From Trichosporon coremiiforme (lineage: Eukaryota > Basidiomycota > Tremellomycetes > Trichosporonales > Trichosporonaceae): DNA of 64,000 bases. The translations under genes were made by a program, and so were the position numbers. This document shows, one piece after another, positions 1 to 11,177 of the stretch. The notes under the pieces are model-generated. The model made no database searches, was not told the origin of the DNA, and saw only the letters and a program-made list of their open reading frames with translations. The stretch is taken from the NCBI GenBank assembly GCA_039545355.1, contig BCJJ01000017.1:620001-684000 (forward strand), read 5' to 3'. The stretch's first letter is position 1, and every line of letters starts with the position of its first letter.

Positions 1-115
1 AAAGCCGCCCCCAAAGGCAAAGGACGGTCCCGTTAACGTGAAACCGACCTTGGGACGACTTCGGTCAGGCGAATCTTCACTTCTCCTCATCCCTCATCCC
101 ACATCGCACATTACC

Positions 116-993
116 ATGTCATCCGCTCTCCCTCCCGACCAGGAGCCGCTGCTCGGCGCGTCGAATTCGAAGAAGGGCGCCGCCCGCCAGTCCGAGGACC
201 TCGTCATCGGCTCGAGCTCAGCGGCTCGCAATGCGTGGATGGACCAGCCGCCTGACGACGACATTCCCGACGACTTCAAGGTTGGCGTTACTGTCGCTGA
301 CTGTGACGAGGCTATCCGCCGCGCCTTCCTTCGCAAGGTGTACGCGATCCTGCTCTGCCAGGTCGGCCTCACTGCCCTCACCGCCGCCGTGCTCATGATC
401 CCGGAGGCTGCCGACTTTATCCACCAGCACTCATGGATCATCTGGACAGCCATGATCGGCACGTTCGTCTCTCTCGGCCTGACGTACTGGAAGCGTCACT
501 CGTTCCCGGCCAACATGTTCTGTCTCGCGCTGTTCACCCTCTGCGAGAGCATCATGATCGGTTCCGCTGTTTCGTATTACGACACCTTCGTCGTGCTCCA
601 GGCACTTCTCATTACGAGCGGCGTCTTTGTCGGCCTCACCCTCTTCACGTTCCAGACCAAGTACGACTTCTCCTCGTTCGGTCCCTTCCTCTTCGCCGGT
701 CTTTGGGGTCTCATCACCGCCGGATTCGTCGGCTTCTTCCTCCCCTTCAGCCACGGATTCGACATCGCCATCGCTTGTGCCGGTGTCCTTATCTTCTCGG
801 GTTACATTCTCTACGACACGCAACAGATCATGAAGCGTCTCAGCGTTGACGAGGCCATCCTCGGCTCGCTTACCCTCTACCTCGACTTCATCAACCTCTT
901 CCTCTACGTCCTGCGTCTTGTAAGTACCCAGAAGCTGGAATCTGTTGATCACAGCTAACCAAGCAGCTTAACTCGCAGAACGACAACAACTAA
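116..993 (+). CDS. BXI1: Bax inhibitor-1/Lifeguard (TMBIM) family membrane protein
   Basis: Two exons, 116-919 and 967-993, joined across a 47-nt intron whose branch site (CTAACC) lies just before the CAG acceptor; 276 aa. The N-terminal ~90 residues are hydrophilic, then about seven hydrophobic segments follow. The conserved family ending is visible: YDTQQIMKR, then LYLDFINLFLYVLRLL, with the last residues LNSQNDNN supplied by exon 2. The segment RRAFLRKVYAILLCQ before the first membrane helix is also typical of Lifeguard proteins. Family members sit in ER, Golgi or vacuolar membranes and affect calcium leak and cell death; yeast Bxi1 acts in the ER stress response. The start at 116 is chosen over an in-frame ATG at 38 because its context (ACC ATG TCA) is better and the extra residues look like leader sequence. 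The symbol is a family assignment, not proven orthology. Confidence 0.9.
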
Positions 994-1162
994 CCTCCCC
1001 TACTCCGAATGCCTCTGGCGTCGAAAACTGTTAACCACATTCATTGTATCGACTTGCCCTTATGTAGAAAATGACCCGTCAGTCCTCGACCCCGACCTCA
1101 CGGGAGCATTGATATACATCTTTATGAACAGTCGGGGTCTGCCTCTCCGACTGACGAGCTAA

Positions 1163-4161
1163 CTATACACCGTTGATGTTACTAACCAAAACTAACGACT
1201 GATTGTCTGCGCTGCTTGAATCTGTCTGCAATCGTTCAAGCGCGCTGGGCATGTTCTTCACATTGTCTTCCATGCGCTGCTTCTTCGTTGTGGGGTCTTC
1301 GATGGGCTCAGTCTCGGCCGGACGCTTCTGTTGCTGCCTCTCGGGTTCGGACCCTCGGAACTCTTGTGGCTCGGCGAAGGACCCGCTTTCGGGGCGCTCT
1401 GAGCGAATTGACCCAGAGACCGCGAGCATCTGCTGCTGTTCAGTCTCTTCATCGGCCCGGCACAAGCGGCTCGCCGACTGGGTGGGCGCAAACTCCTCCA
1501 CGGGAGGCCGCTGAGCGACGGATTCGGTTGGTACGGTCCTCGAAGCAGCCTCTTTGTTGTCCCGCGGAACAGGGCGGTCATTGTTCTCACCCTTGAACCT
1601 GCCATCCGGGAGTTCCTTCGCTTCCTCCGAATCCTCGAAGCGGGTGAGCCCCTCGACCCACTCGGAGCACTTGGGGACGTTAACCCAATGTGTCTCCTCG
1701 TGGCGGTAGCGTGTGAGCAGTACCGTCGAGAGCTCCTTCACGAGGTGCTGGACTACGCGCGGACGCACAAGGCGCCAGTAGTAGTCGGCCTTTGCCTGGC
1801 GGCGGGGAGGAATGGGGTTCTTGATGTTTTTCTTCGCAACGACGACATGTGGTGGGAACAGGTCACGGAAAGACTTGCGATCTCTACTCGCAAAGATCTT
1901 CGTGGCGAGGCACACCAGAGGGAAGGAATCTTCCTTCTCGGTCTCCGCGACGAGCTGCGCGTCAAGATCACGCGACGATGGATAGAGCTTACCTCGACGA
2001 CGTACCACGCGGCATCCTTGAGGCCGAAGCTTTCGGCCAGCTGGCTCGTCAGCTTGACTACGATTCTCACAACTCACAGTCTTCTCCTTGCCGAACGTGA
2101 ACAAGTTGTTGCGGTAGCGATCAACCGTATCGTAGATAACAACTTCTCTCTCCTTCATATCGAAGAGGACAGCCAGAGCATCCTCGCCGGGAACTGTGGA
2201 CACGAAGATGATCTTGTCGTAGAGATAGCGGTTGGGGAAGACAGCCTGAGCTCCTGAGACGTGGGTAATGGAGACTCGCCGGGGAGCACGCTGGCCGAGG
2301 TGCTCGATGTAAATGCTGCGGGCTCTACGCCAAAACGCCTCGTGGTCCTTTTGGGGTGTTTCTGAGAACACGTTATGAAGGAGGGACTGCAGTTCAGTTG
2401 GCGAGATTGTTGCAAGTGGGCCGAGCTGAGTGGCAGGCACCGCTCCCGCGGGATCTCGAGCAGTCGCGGTAGATGTGCTGATAGCGCCAGAGTATCCCAC
2501 GGCGGTCCTCTCCGAGCGACTAGCATCTCTGCTGCTCTCGTCCCCACCTCGAGGGCTGCTGGGAACAGTAAGGTCAGCGGGGCCATTAACGTGCGTGCGG
2601 AAGATGTGTCCGTGGCGTTGCGATGATGACGAGTGATGGTCACCTGATGTGGTATCGGGTAAGCTGAGGAGGTTATCATGATCCGGCGGTGATGGCAAAG
2701 GTCCTGCCCTCGAAAACAGAGCTGACGCTCTAGATCTTGCTCCGCTTGCGGGGGTGTAGCTCAAGGACGTTGCGCCGTGAAGCTGCCGTTGCTCGGCCCC
2801 GGTCCTATCGGGCACTAACTGGATGAACGACTCGAGGCGTTGACCAAAGCCGGACACTCGCCTCGCTTCGTCCGTCACAGCAGCATATATTTTTGAGCTG
2901 CTATCATGGAGGTCTCGAGTGTAGGGCTGTCGGCTCCTATGCTGAATTAGCCCGGACAGATGACCGATGCGCTGAGATGTCGCCTGATGCGACCGATGCA
3001 GTTGCTCCGTGAGATTGTTAATCGCGGAAGCCATCTGCCTCATCTGCGAATGCAGCGCTCCTTGTCCGTCTGCGAAGGCTCTGACGGCAGCGTTTTGGGA
3101 TGCCATTGATTCGCTTATGCGGAATATCTGAGTGGAGAGGCTTTGAAGTGCGTTTGCGGTCGATGCCGCGCCATCAGGTCTTGCCACGGGCGTTGACTGC
3201 TCCGACGGATTCAGCAGAGGTCAGCTTCCGCCATGACAGCCCACACTCACCCTTCCCTTTTGGCGCTCCATGACGCGCACAGCGAGGGGGTCGAGGCCGA
3301 GAATAGGCACCTCCGGGTTGTGCAGCTCGAAGAGTTTGCCTGCCATTACGCATTGGGTGATCCAGCTTGTCACGGCGATCGGGCACTGCCAGTGTTCTGG
3401 GACGTCCGCCTCCACCGGGGTGGCCAAGTCACTGCGCTCGTCGCTCAAAGGTAGCAGAACGAGGTCGGGCACACTCTCAGTCGGAGGAGTGATAAAGCGG
3501 CCTCCGAGAGCCTGCCGTGAGCTATAGAGTTGGTTCGGGAGCTTACCTCTACCCCTGAGTGCCACTTGGAAAGCGACTTCGAGTACCACTGGGATGGGAT
3601 GACACCGAAAACAACGCCCAGAAATATCAAAGGCAGATCATCTCTCTCCTCCCCGTCCTCGCCTTGCTCAGTTACCACGGGGGATGGGAGGACGTTCTGC
3701 GATGGTCGGTCGAACGCTGTCCACGCATAGGGGCTGCTGGAGTTGACGCCGTTAACGACGTTGTCGCCGGTAACCACTGAGTGCCGAGGTCGTGCGGAAG
3801 CCGAGCTGGGTACAATGGAGATGTGACCAGTGCTCTTGTCGACGCTGAGTCTGGGGTTCTCGCTAGGCATATCGTCGCTGTTAGAGTCGATGATGTCCAT
3901 GTCGCTATCGTTCCCGGCTACCGGGGATATGGGGGCGGTCGTTGTCGTTATTCGGGACGAGGAAGAGCCGATTCCAAGCTCGCTGTTGCGCTCTTGGCCG
4001 AGCTCCCTCCATCGAGTGAGAAGCATGTTGTTATTGCAATGGATGATTGTACAGTTGCCACCCCGATATTTCTCCGCGGTTGCGCGAACGGGAGACGGTG
4101 ACCAGCTATCGAGTACTGTTGGTCGTTGAAAGCGCGCGATGTGGGGTGAAGGAAGGTTCAT
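1163..4161 (-). CDS. BRCT-like domain protein with degenerate Ulp1-like region (paralogue A)
   Basis: Modelled with five exons: 4161-3547, 3511-3251, 3196-2078, 2040-1993 and 1954-1163 (944 aa); all junctions are GT-AG and in phase. Splicing the first intron joins VEALGG to RFITPP and makes a BRCT-like fold around residues 180-280: a hydrophobic first strand (LIFLGVVFGVI), the GG turn, then PIAVTSWITQCVMAGKLFE resembling the conserved Trp helix of BRCT. A helical, possibly coiled-coil stretch follows (~300-370). Around residues 560-720 the order of strands and helices resembles Ulp1/C48 SUMO proteases (YDKIIFVSTVP, VVIYDTVDRYR), but the His-Trp and Asp-Cys-Gly catalytic signatures are not visible. 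A bipartite basic stretch near the end (KRPAETEP, TTKKQR) suggests nuclear location. The neighbour at 5436-6733 shares the BRCT-like part. Function unknown; the start codon is uncertain because the ORF stays open upstream to 4353. Confidence 0.65.
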
Positions 4162-5435
4162 TACGATGTCGTAGGGCGTCCATAAGCGGTTAATGAGACC
4201 ACAATGACCGTGTTGTGAAGTTGAGATGGAGGATGGCCAAAGGCGCAGGACGGTGTAAGCGATCCAATGGTGTTTGTCTGAAGGGGAAGGTGTCGCGAGA
4301 GTCGCCAAAGCGACTACAGCAGCGTCGAGTATGGATAGAGCCCCTACGAACAATTGAGTGTTGTTTGGATCTAGACAAGGGTCGGTTGCAGTGCGCGGAG
4401 CTTGTGGGCAGAGTTGCCGATGTCGCCAGGCGAAGGCATGGCGGGTGGGTGGCGAAGCCTACGACTCAGGCCATGGTGATCCGACGAACCGAAGAAAAGG
4501 GGTGGTGAGGGATTGGGGGCAGGGTCGGGGTTTCTGCGTAGAGCACGGACTCTGGCGATTTGTTGTTGTTGTAGTCGGGGCTAGTGGAGGCAGCGCACTC
4601 GCACAGGAAGCGGAATTGCGGGTGGACGTATATATGGGGTCACGGTATCGGTTCGTGCGGAAGATGATAACGGCGGGTTATATAAATACGCACCTCCGCT
4701 TTTTATCTCGCCATTATCAATGCAGAGAATAGCCTCACGCCCAAAGTTTGTCAGACCCGAGAGGCTAATCCGAACAGCTTCTCTGCCTGCCCGCTCTCTA
4801 TGATACATGTTCTCGGGATCCCCATTCGCTCTTGCTGCATCACGCCCGATGGGGAGGCCAGCCGGACAATCCGAGTGTTTGAACCATCGTTCGGGCCTGG
4901 CCTATGGGTGCGCTCCAGGAGACCGAGGCACTAACCTCCCTGGGTTCGTATTCCAGCTTCGAGCAGCAGCACGTCGCGGATATCCGCTCTCTGCGTCGCT
5001 TGTGCCGGGTCTGTGGTCCGGCGAGGAGCAGGAGAGAAGAAGCTCATGATTGGCTTTGCGCAGGGCAAACGGTTCCGGAGCCCAGCCATGTGGAAACGCT
5101 GACACAGCATTCCGCTATCAGAGGTGCGGAAAGGGCTAGCTCGCTGACGATATGAGGCGTCGGCGGAGTGTCGGATGTACGATTTACGGCCGTCCCCTAT
5201 CGGTGCCTTGCGCGTCTGCCGACAGCCTAGAGCCTTGTTGATGGTGATGGAGCCCAACGGCCCTAGTGACGCTCAGTCCCGCTGTTGAACTGCTGATTGA
5301 TGATCACGGCACATGGCCAGACCAGTCTTATCTTGAGCATGTCGCCTCGTCCGGGCTCCGGAACAGCAACGGGGAAGCCGATGTTGTCGGTGCGGGCGAG
5401 AGCCTGTACTGCACATATGCACAATGCATGGGGTT
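4162..5435. other. Spacer between the two BRCT-like paralogues
   Basis: About 1.3 kb with no convincing coding sequence on either strand. The short ORFs lack the C/G third-position bias of neighbouring genes. It should hold the promoter of paralogue A. A TATA-like stretch (TTATATAAATAC, about 4678-4689) is present, but it lies about 520 bp upstream of the chosen ATG of paralogue A and could equally serve an unrecognised plus-strand transcript. Confidence 0.4.
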
Positions 5436-6733
5436 CTATCCGAAGATACGGTACCAGTATGGACGGAGTTTCATTCTCTTGGCCTGTGGAGCGGGTTCAT
5501 CTGACTCTGAGGCTCGCCTTTTCGAGGGCTGCGTTGGGAAGAAGAATCGGCGAATACTGCGCGTTGTTGCACCAGCGCTGTGCGGTAACGATGCTGGCGA
5601 CACGGCATGGCAGCGGCCCTCTTTCTCGGCAAAGAGCCTCTCTTCCTGAGCCAGGAGAACAGAGATATCAGCGGTCAGGACTGCACTCTTGTCTTCCAGC
5701 GACATCGACTTCTGATCGGTAGAACTTGAAGTCCGAGGCTCATCATATTCGTATGCCTTCGTCAGACCAAGACGCTCGGCCGTATCTGGCGCTCGCCACA
5801 GCGAGGAGAGTCGGTAAAGTACGTTTTCCTTGCCCTTGACATCATTCGAGGAATCATTGTGTGTAGGTGTCCGAGCCCAAAAATCGGTATCGATGGCTCG
5901 AATTTGCCGTTCGAGCTCCACCCTGAGATACCCTTTCAGGTTTTCCGTTATCTCCTCAGCCAGAGCCGCCGGCGAACTTCTTCTGTTGAGCTCCACCTGC
6001 TGGCGTTGCAGCTGTCCATGCAAAGCGGCTATCTCCGCGGCGTGCCTGTCGTGCACTCTCGTAAGCTCTTCCTCCAGGTTCGCTGCCGAGTGCCTGTAAC
6101 CCATGGCTGTAGTCGAGGTCGTGATGGGCGGGCCAGCGGGCGTCATGATCGACGGATCCAGTCCTAGCAGTATAGGCCGTTCGTAGCCGATGCGGCGCCC
6201 GAGTAGTCGACAGGACACAACCCAGGGAGTGACGACAAACTTCAGGTCATGCCAGCCGGCTGGAAGGGGGGCTATGAGCGAACCACCCGGAATGCGTTGC
6301 TCGTACATCAGAGGCAGGAGTAGTAGTTCCGGCGGAGGATGTACTGCCCCCCCTGGCCGTCGGACCTTACCCCCACCGAGCTGCGATTCAGTACGCATTC
6401 GTGAAATGGGAGAAAGCCGGCACTCACAACAATCATGCGTTGCGCCTCCAACAAGATTTCAGGCTCCCATTGGTCAGGTAGAACCCCGAACACCAGTCCT
6501 TTGAATGGTTCTTCCCTGTGACTCGCCGGGGCAGGGCTGGAAGAGGTGGGAGGGATGCGGAATGGCGAATCAGTTGGGAAGCGGCGAGGAGACGGAGTTT
6601 CAGGCTCGGGAGGAAGGTGGCCTCCATGCCTGGAAGAGTCAGGAGAGATTAGGGGTGGGCTTGAAGATCTAGTAAATTCACTTGCAGAGTCATCTGAGTA
6701 CGAGTCGAACTCAGCATCGCCCTTCGCCGACAT
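5436..6733 (-). CDS. BRCT-like domain protein with coiled coil and NLS (paralogue B)
   Basis: Two exons, 6733-6428 and 6380-5436, with a 47-nt intron carrying a TACTGAAT branch region; 416 aa. An in-frame ATG at 6793 would add 20 residues. Splicing reconstitutes a BRCT-like domain at about residues 75-165: GLVFGVLPDQW, then MIVLGGGKVRRPGG, then LLLLPL, then FVVTPWVVSCRLLGRRI. The same blocks in the same order occur in the downstream neighbour at 1163-4161, and the intron interrupts the domain just before the GG turn in both, so the two are tandem duplicates. After the domain comes a clear coiled coil (~185-220, LEEELTRVHDRHAAEIAALH) and a Ser/Thr-rich linker. A basic cluster near the C-terminus (KRRASES, AKRMKLR) fits nuclear import. 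The Ulp1-like part of paralogue A is absent. BRCT domains commonly bind phosphopeptides in DNA repair or chromatin factors; the exact role is unknown. Confidence 0.7.
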
Positions 6734-7156
6734 GTCGAGACGTCGACTCGGAGGGTTGGGGGTGAGAGGCGGCAGGAGCTGAGGGTTGAACAATGATTAC
6801 GCGTCATAAGAAGGATTAAAGGTGTCACTGCATGTGTCTTCCTCCTCCTCGGTGTGTCATATCCCCAAGCGGGGTGGGTGTTGCGCCCTCGGTTCCTACA
6901 TCGATCTCGCCACCTTGCCACTGCACAACTGGCTGTGCTTAACGTGAAGGTGGAGGGAACTGAGGGTGGAATCAATTTTACGTAAGCTCTTCCCACGTGG
7001 CATGGGGTTTTGGTATGCCACATTCGCCAGAATCCAAATTGGCATAATCCCGCCAAACCTCCGACCACTGTGCGTCGAACTCGCCTGCCTGGAGTTTTGG
7101 TGAAGAAGTCGTGCGCTTGAGCTTGTCGTCCATCAACCGTCAAATAATCATCAAAA
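6734..7156. promoter_or_regulatory. Divergent promoter between paralogue B and the eL37 gene
   Basis: About 420 bp separate two divergently transcribed genes. A CACGTG hexamer lies at 6994-6999, roughly 160 bp upstream of the eL37 start codon. The same hexamer occurs upstream of the other two ribosomal protein genes in the window. No TATA box is evident next to eL37. Confidence 0.45.
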
Positions 7157-8052
7157 ATGGTACGTGGCTGCGGCGAGGACGACGAGATCGTGTGAGACGA
7201 GTTGCTGACGTTTCGCAGGGTAAGGTCTGTACTTGAAGTTTGGTCTTAGAACCACATCCACAAGGGATATGTAGCTGACGGAAGGTCCTTTTGACCTGGT
7301 CTGGCTCCCGTCTTTATACAGGGTACTCCCTCTTTGTGAGTAGCAGCAATCCTCAAAACGAGATGAGCACGAGCTGACAGTCTACAGCGGTAAGCGTCAC
7401 ACCAAGTCGCACACCCTCTGCCGTCGTTGCGGCAACCGCTCGTTCCACAAGCAGAAGCACAGTAAGTCTCACCGGAGACCAGGGCCGAGATTCGAGATCG
7501 AAACATGGTGGACACGGACAGGACAAGGACATGCGGTCTGATGCGGCGGAGAACGACAACGGAATGGCGGCGGAGAAGACTACAACGAGCGGCGTGGCTG
7601 GGTTGGATCACAGTGTCCAAAGTGTTCATCTGCGGAACTCGTTGCAAGTTTTTCGTCCGGCACTTGCTCGCGCTCTCGTTCGTCTTCACAAACCCCTTCG
7701 CGCAGATCTATCTCGACCATGACTGCCACCCGCCAGCACGCTTGCGCATTCTGGTCTCGAGATTCGGGGGGTCTCATTTCCTCGCCCCTGATCGCGTCCG
7801 TCTTTGTGTCCATCGATATTCTCGGCTCTAGTCATGGGCACTCCGGATCGTAACTAACCCTCAGCCTGTGCTCAGTGCGGTTACCCTGCTGCCAAGCTCC
7901 GTTCGTTCAACTGGGGCCTCAAGGCCAAGCGCAGAAAGACCACCGGTACCGGCCGTGCCGCCCACCTCAAGTCGGTCAACCGTCGCTTCAAGAACGGCTT
8001 CCGTGAGGGCCAGTCTGCTCCCAAGAAGGCTGCCCCCGCCGCCTCTGCCTAA
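7157..8052 (+). CDS. RPL37: 60S ribosomal protein eL37
   Basis: Five exons: 7157-7159 (only ATG), 7219-7224 (6 nt), 7322-7335, 7388-7461 and 7865-8052, giving 94 aa. The protein begins MGKGTPSFGKRH and contains the zinc-binding pattern of eL37: Cys-x2-Cys in TLCRRCGNR and Cys-x2-Cys in [11 protein letters not shown], followed by [16 protein letters not shown]. It is a small zinc-ribbon protein of the large ribosomal subunit. The tiny second exon (GGTAAG, Gly-Lys) is required to recover the universally conserved MGKGTPSFG start. It is followed by a less standard donor, GTCTGT. The last intron (7462-7864) is 403 nt, about ten times the local norm. The gene converges on RPL5. Confidence 0.93.
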
Positions 8053-8524
8053 ATTCGTCGTTGATTTATGATGGTGTGATAGGGCTGCAGGCTTGCAGAT
8101 GTATTTTTCATCAGCACAATTATAGACATTACTTTTTCTCGCTGCAGCTGCATTGGATCTCCGTGTGTCTCGACACTAACTGTACCCGCTTCGCGCCTGT
8201 CATGCCCTCCAGTCCATTTCTGCGCTCTCTGTAGGTTTGCCATCGACGCGTTTTGCCACCAGAAAAAGCGAAAAATTGCGCAGAGATGCTCGACAGACCC
8301 TCCATCGGTGCTCGATCAGGCACACATCTCACTCAAGTCTGGCTCACTCTGCAGTCGGCGGGCTCTCTACGAGCTGCCTGCGTACTCAGCCGCTGAGATT
8401 CGAGGAGATAGGTCACACATGGTCAGTTCAGTCACACAACGTCGCAGCTGCTTCCAATTGTACGGGGGGTGGGCTACACATGCATACCCTAGAGAGAGGA
8501 AAACTACCAAAGAGAAACCAACGC
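8053..8524. other. Convergent 3' region between RPL37 and RPL5
   Basis: About 470 bp between two convergent ribosomal protein genes. It should contain both 3' UTRs and polyadenylation signals. No coding or repeat structure is apparent. Confidence 0.5.
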
Positions 8525-9624
8525 TTACTGCTGGTACTCGGCGATCTTCTTCTCGATGTTGGCGCGGCGCTCCTCGCGGGTGAGGGCCTTGGCCTTGTAC
8601 TTCTTGGACTCCTCGACCCACTTGGAGTCCTTCTCGGTGGGCTTGAAGGCGGGGTCCTCACGGATCTTCTCGTAGGCGTCGCGGTACATGTCCTCGATGT
8701 CCTCAGAGCCAACCTCGTCGGCGAGGTAGGTGGCGAACTGCTTCTTGAAGCGCTCGTCGTCCTCCTCCTCGAGCTCCTCCATGTACTCGGCGACGTGGCC
8801 ACCGTAGATGTACTTCTGGAGAACCTCGGCGTCGAGGGTCTTGGTCTCGGGGTCGAAGCCGGGGAAGCGCTTCTCGTTGTGGGGAACGTAGAGACCACCG
8901 TCGGAGGCACCCTTCATGGCACCGAAGACACGGTTACCAGTGGAGGTGCGGCGGAGACCGACGTCAAGGAAAACCTTGAAGGGGCGGGGCTCGTCCTCGC
9001 CGAGCTCCTCAACGAGCTCGAGCTCGCCAGAGGGCTCGGTGAAGCCCTCGTACTTGTCGGCGAGGCCGACCTTGGCGAGGGCACGGCGGGCGACAAGGAG
9101 ACCAGTGGCGTAGGCAGCGGTCCAGTTGGTGAGACCGTGCTTGATGCCGTAACGGGGGAGCTCCTTGGACGAAGCCTGGACGAGAACAACGTCACCCTGG
9201 AGCTTGGCGTAGGTAACCTGGCAGATAACCTGGCGGTTGGTGATACTGTCGCAGTCAGTATGGGTTCCGTCCCAATCGTCGCTGGCGGGAGGCACCTGGT
9301 CGAACGACTCTTCGTCCAGACGTCCACCGGTCCTCCCGTCCCAATCGACGCCTCTGCACACACCATCACTTCAGAGCACGCTCCGAAGCGCTGCGGCGCA
9401 GAGAACTAGACACTAACCGAACAACAAGGCGGTACTTGGGCGAGGCGAACTTGTTCTTGGCCTGGGTGGTCAGGGCACGGCGCGCCTGGTAGTCGGTCTT
9501 GCCCTCGCGACGACGACGGGGCTTAACCTGGTAGCGGCTGAAGTAGGCCGAGCTCTTAACTCCGCAGCTTAGCTAATGCAAAAGAGAACACGACGAAGGA
9601 CTTACCGGTCTTGCTGAAAGGCAT
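8525..9624 (-). CDS. RPL5: 60S ribosomal protein uL18 (L5)
   Basis: Three exons: 9624-9606, 9559-9418 and 9245-8525; 293 aa. The start reads [19 protein letters not shown], continuing through the basic [16 protein letters not shown] block and [15 protein letters not shown] across the second intron. The remaining exon carries the conserved [40 protein letters not shown] and KRFPGFD segments and a charged helical C-terminus. uL18 binds 5S rRNA and, with uL5, forms the 5S RNP that is docked into the 60S subunit. Introns are 46 and 172 nt; the second is long for this window. Two CACGTG hexamers lie about 370 and 390 bp upstream of the start codon. Confidence 0.96.
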
Positions 9625-10563
9625 CTTGGTCTCCTGGTATGTTAGCGGAAAGTGCCACGAAAGATCGTCGATGCCGATCGCTAGCGCGCTTTCAAGTGCC
9701 ACACGCTCTCCACAGTCCATCTACATCTGTCGGAGTCTACGCGAGTGTCTCTGAAAGCGTCGCTGTTGTCGTTGGCCACCACGCCAGTACTCACCTTGTC
9801 CTTTTGATGGTTGGGAAGGAGAACTTCAGTACGCAAATCTCGTAGACATCCAGCAGCCAGCCAGCCTCGCGCGGGCGGAAGCAAATCCTCGGTGCGGCAA
9901 GCTCAGAAATTTGGATGGATTTCAGTTATGCCGCAGTTCTCCGAGAATTAAGCAGCATTTGTGGCAATTTCACAGCTATTCGGGGCTTTTCCACGTGCAA
10001 AAGGGAGATAACCACGTGACGACAATTCTGGACTGCGTAGCGAGTGGGGAAAAGGGGAGAGCTGACTGTTACTGACGCTCTTCTCGAATTTGGCCGATTT
10101 TCGCACTTATCTCCGTCGCTGGGCTCGGAACACGCCAGCGGTTCGAATGATGATATACACTCTGATATCGGCCGTGCTACCACATAGGAAGAAGTACGCC
10201 GAAGATCCACCTAGCAGCACTTCATTGCGCGCCATGCCTTTAAATATATCGTCCACGTGTTGGCACTCGCAAGGTCTATCGCACGATGTGCGGTGTATCC
10301 CTTGTGCATGACGCCGACTGCGGCCATGGCCGACGCAAGACCTTGCTGGATACTCTGCACCTGCTGCGATACAGCAGACAGACTAAACTCCTTGCAAGAT
10401 CTGACGCCTCTCTAACTCTACCGCTCACAGACACCCGACCCCGGCGCTCCAGTGTTCAGCGGCGGTCCGATAAGGCTATAGTCGGACAGGGATATCTTCA
10501 CCCTTCATGCCGGTTGCGGCATCATCTTCATCAAAACCTGGCACCAGCCGCGCACTCGCCAGC
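9625..10563. promoter_or_regulatory. RPL5 upstream region with CACGTG sites
   Basis: No convincing gene. CACGTG occurs at 9992-9997, 10013-10018 and 10254-10259. An A/T-rich TATA-like string (TTTAAATATATC, about 10239-10250) precedes the third site and could serve a plus-strand transcript reaching into the remnant at 10564. Short ORFs here lack coding-like codon use. Confidence 0.4.
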
Positions 10564-11177
10564 ATGCCGTCCGCCAGCGTCCAGAAGGCCAACGTCTACG
10601 AGATCTCTGGCACGGGTCATGAGCTCCAGTGGGCTAAGACCTTCTTTGTGACGAGCAGCTCCGGTACTCTTTGGCACAGTGGGGCAAGGACGGCATGTCG
10701 TACTGCTGGGATTCCGTGCTTCAGCTCCGCTTCCTCTTGGCCAGGGCAACGGCTGGCTGGGTGCGTTCTCGCCTCTCGCCCCCACTAGGCTGACTGCAAG
10801 TCTGAGCTAGGGCCGACGAGATTGCACGCTTCAGAAAGACCGTGGAAGTGCGACCAAGTGGAGTGGAAGGGGGACGGTCTCCTCGATGCTTTGAGCTATT
10901 CGCTGAAGGGCAAGCAGAAGATACTGGCGCGGGAAGGTGTCGAACCACCGCGGGCTGTGGCCCATCCGAGCTCTTCTCGCCTCCCTGCCCGGACGCAGCT
11001 CAGGAGGAGGCCACCGCGGTCACTCAGATGTTCGCAGGGGTACGCGACGGAGTGCACGGACTCCTCAGCGTAGTTGCGACCAAGGCACTCAAGCCCGCTG
11101 AGATGCTCGAGCAACCCATGACGGCCACCGTGAGGAGAGCCTTGGGCATTCCCGACCACCCGACCCTCAGCGACTAG
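10564..11177 (+). pseudogene. Frame-broken remnant of an unrecognised protein gene
   Basis: Coding-like codon use (almost all C/G third positions) starts at ATG 10564 (MPSASVQKANVYEISG) but then jumps frame. Near 10660 it moves to a frame reading YSLAQWGKDGMSYCWDS and on to FLLARATAGW at about 10757. A possible intron (donor GTGCGT, GCTGAC branch, TAG acceptor at about 10812) leads to ADEIARFRKTVE. Near 10850 the best codon use shifts again to VEWKGDGLLDALSYSLKG. A last coding-like part ends ALGIPDHPTLSD with a stop at 11175-11177. At least two frame changes cannot be explained by GT-AG introns of normal size, so this looks like a decayed gene. A sequencing error or unusual splicing remains possible. 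No family was recognised. Confidence 0.4.

Noticed and set aside
4893..4965. A-box-like TGGCCTATGGG followed by a B-box-like GGTTCGTATTCC
   Set aside because: The seven bases before the A-box do not pair with the bases after the B-box, and no cloverleaf could be drawn.
10936..10946. GGTGTCGAACC, which on the minus strand matches a tRNA B-box (GGTTCGANNCC)
   Set aside because: The flanking bases do not form a five-pair T stem or an acceptor stem, and no A-box is at the right distance.
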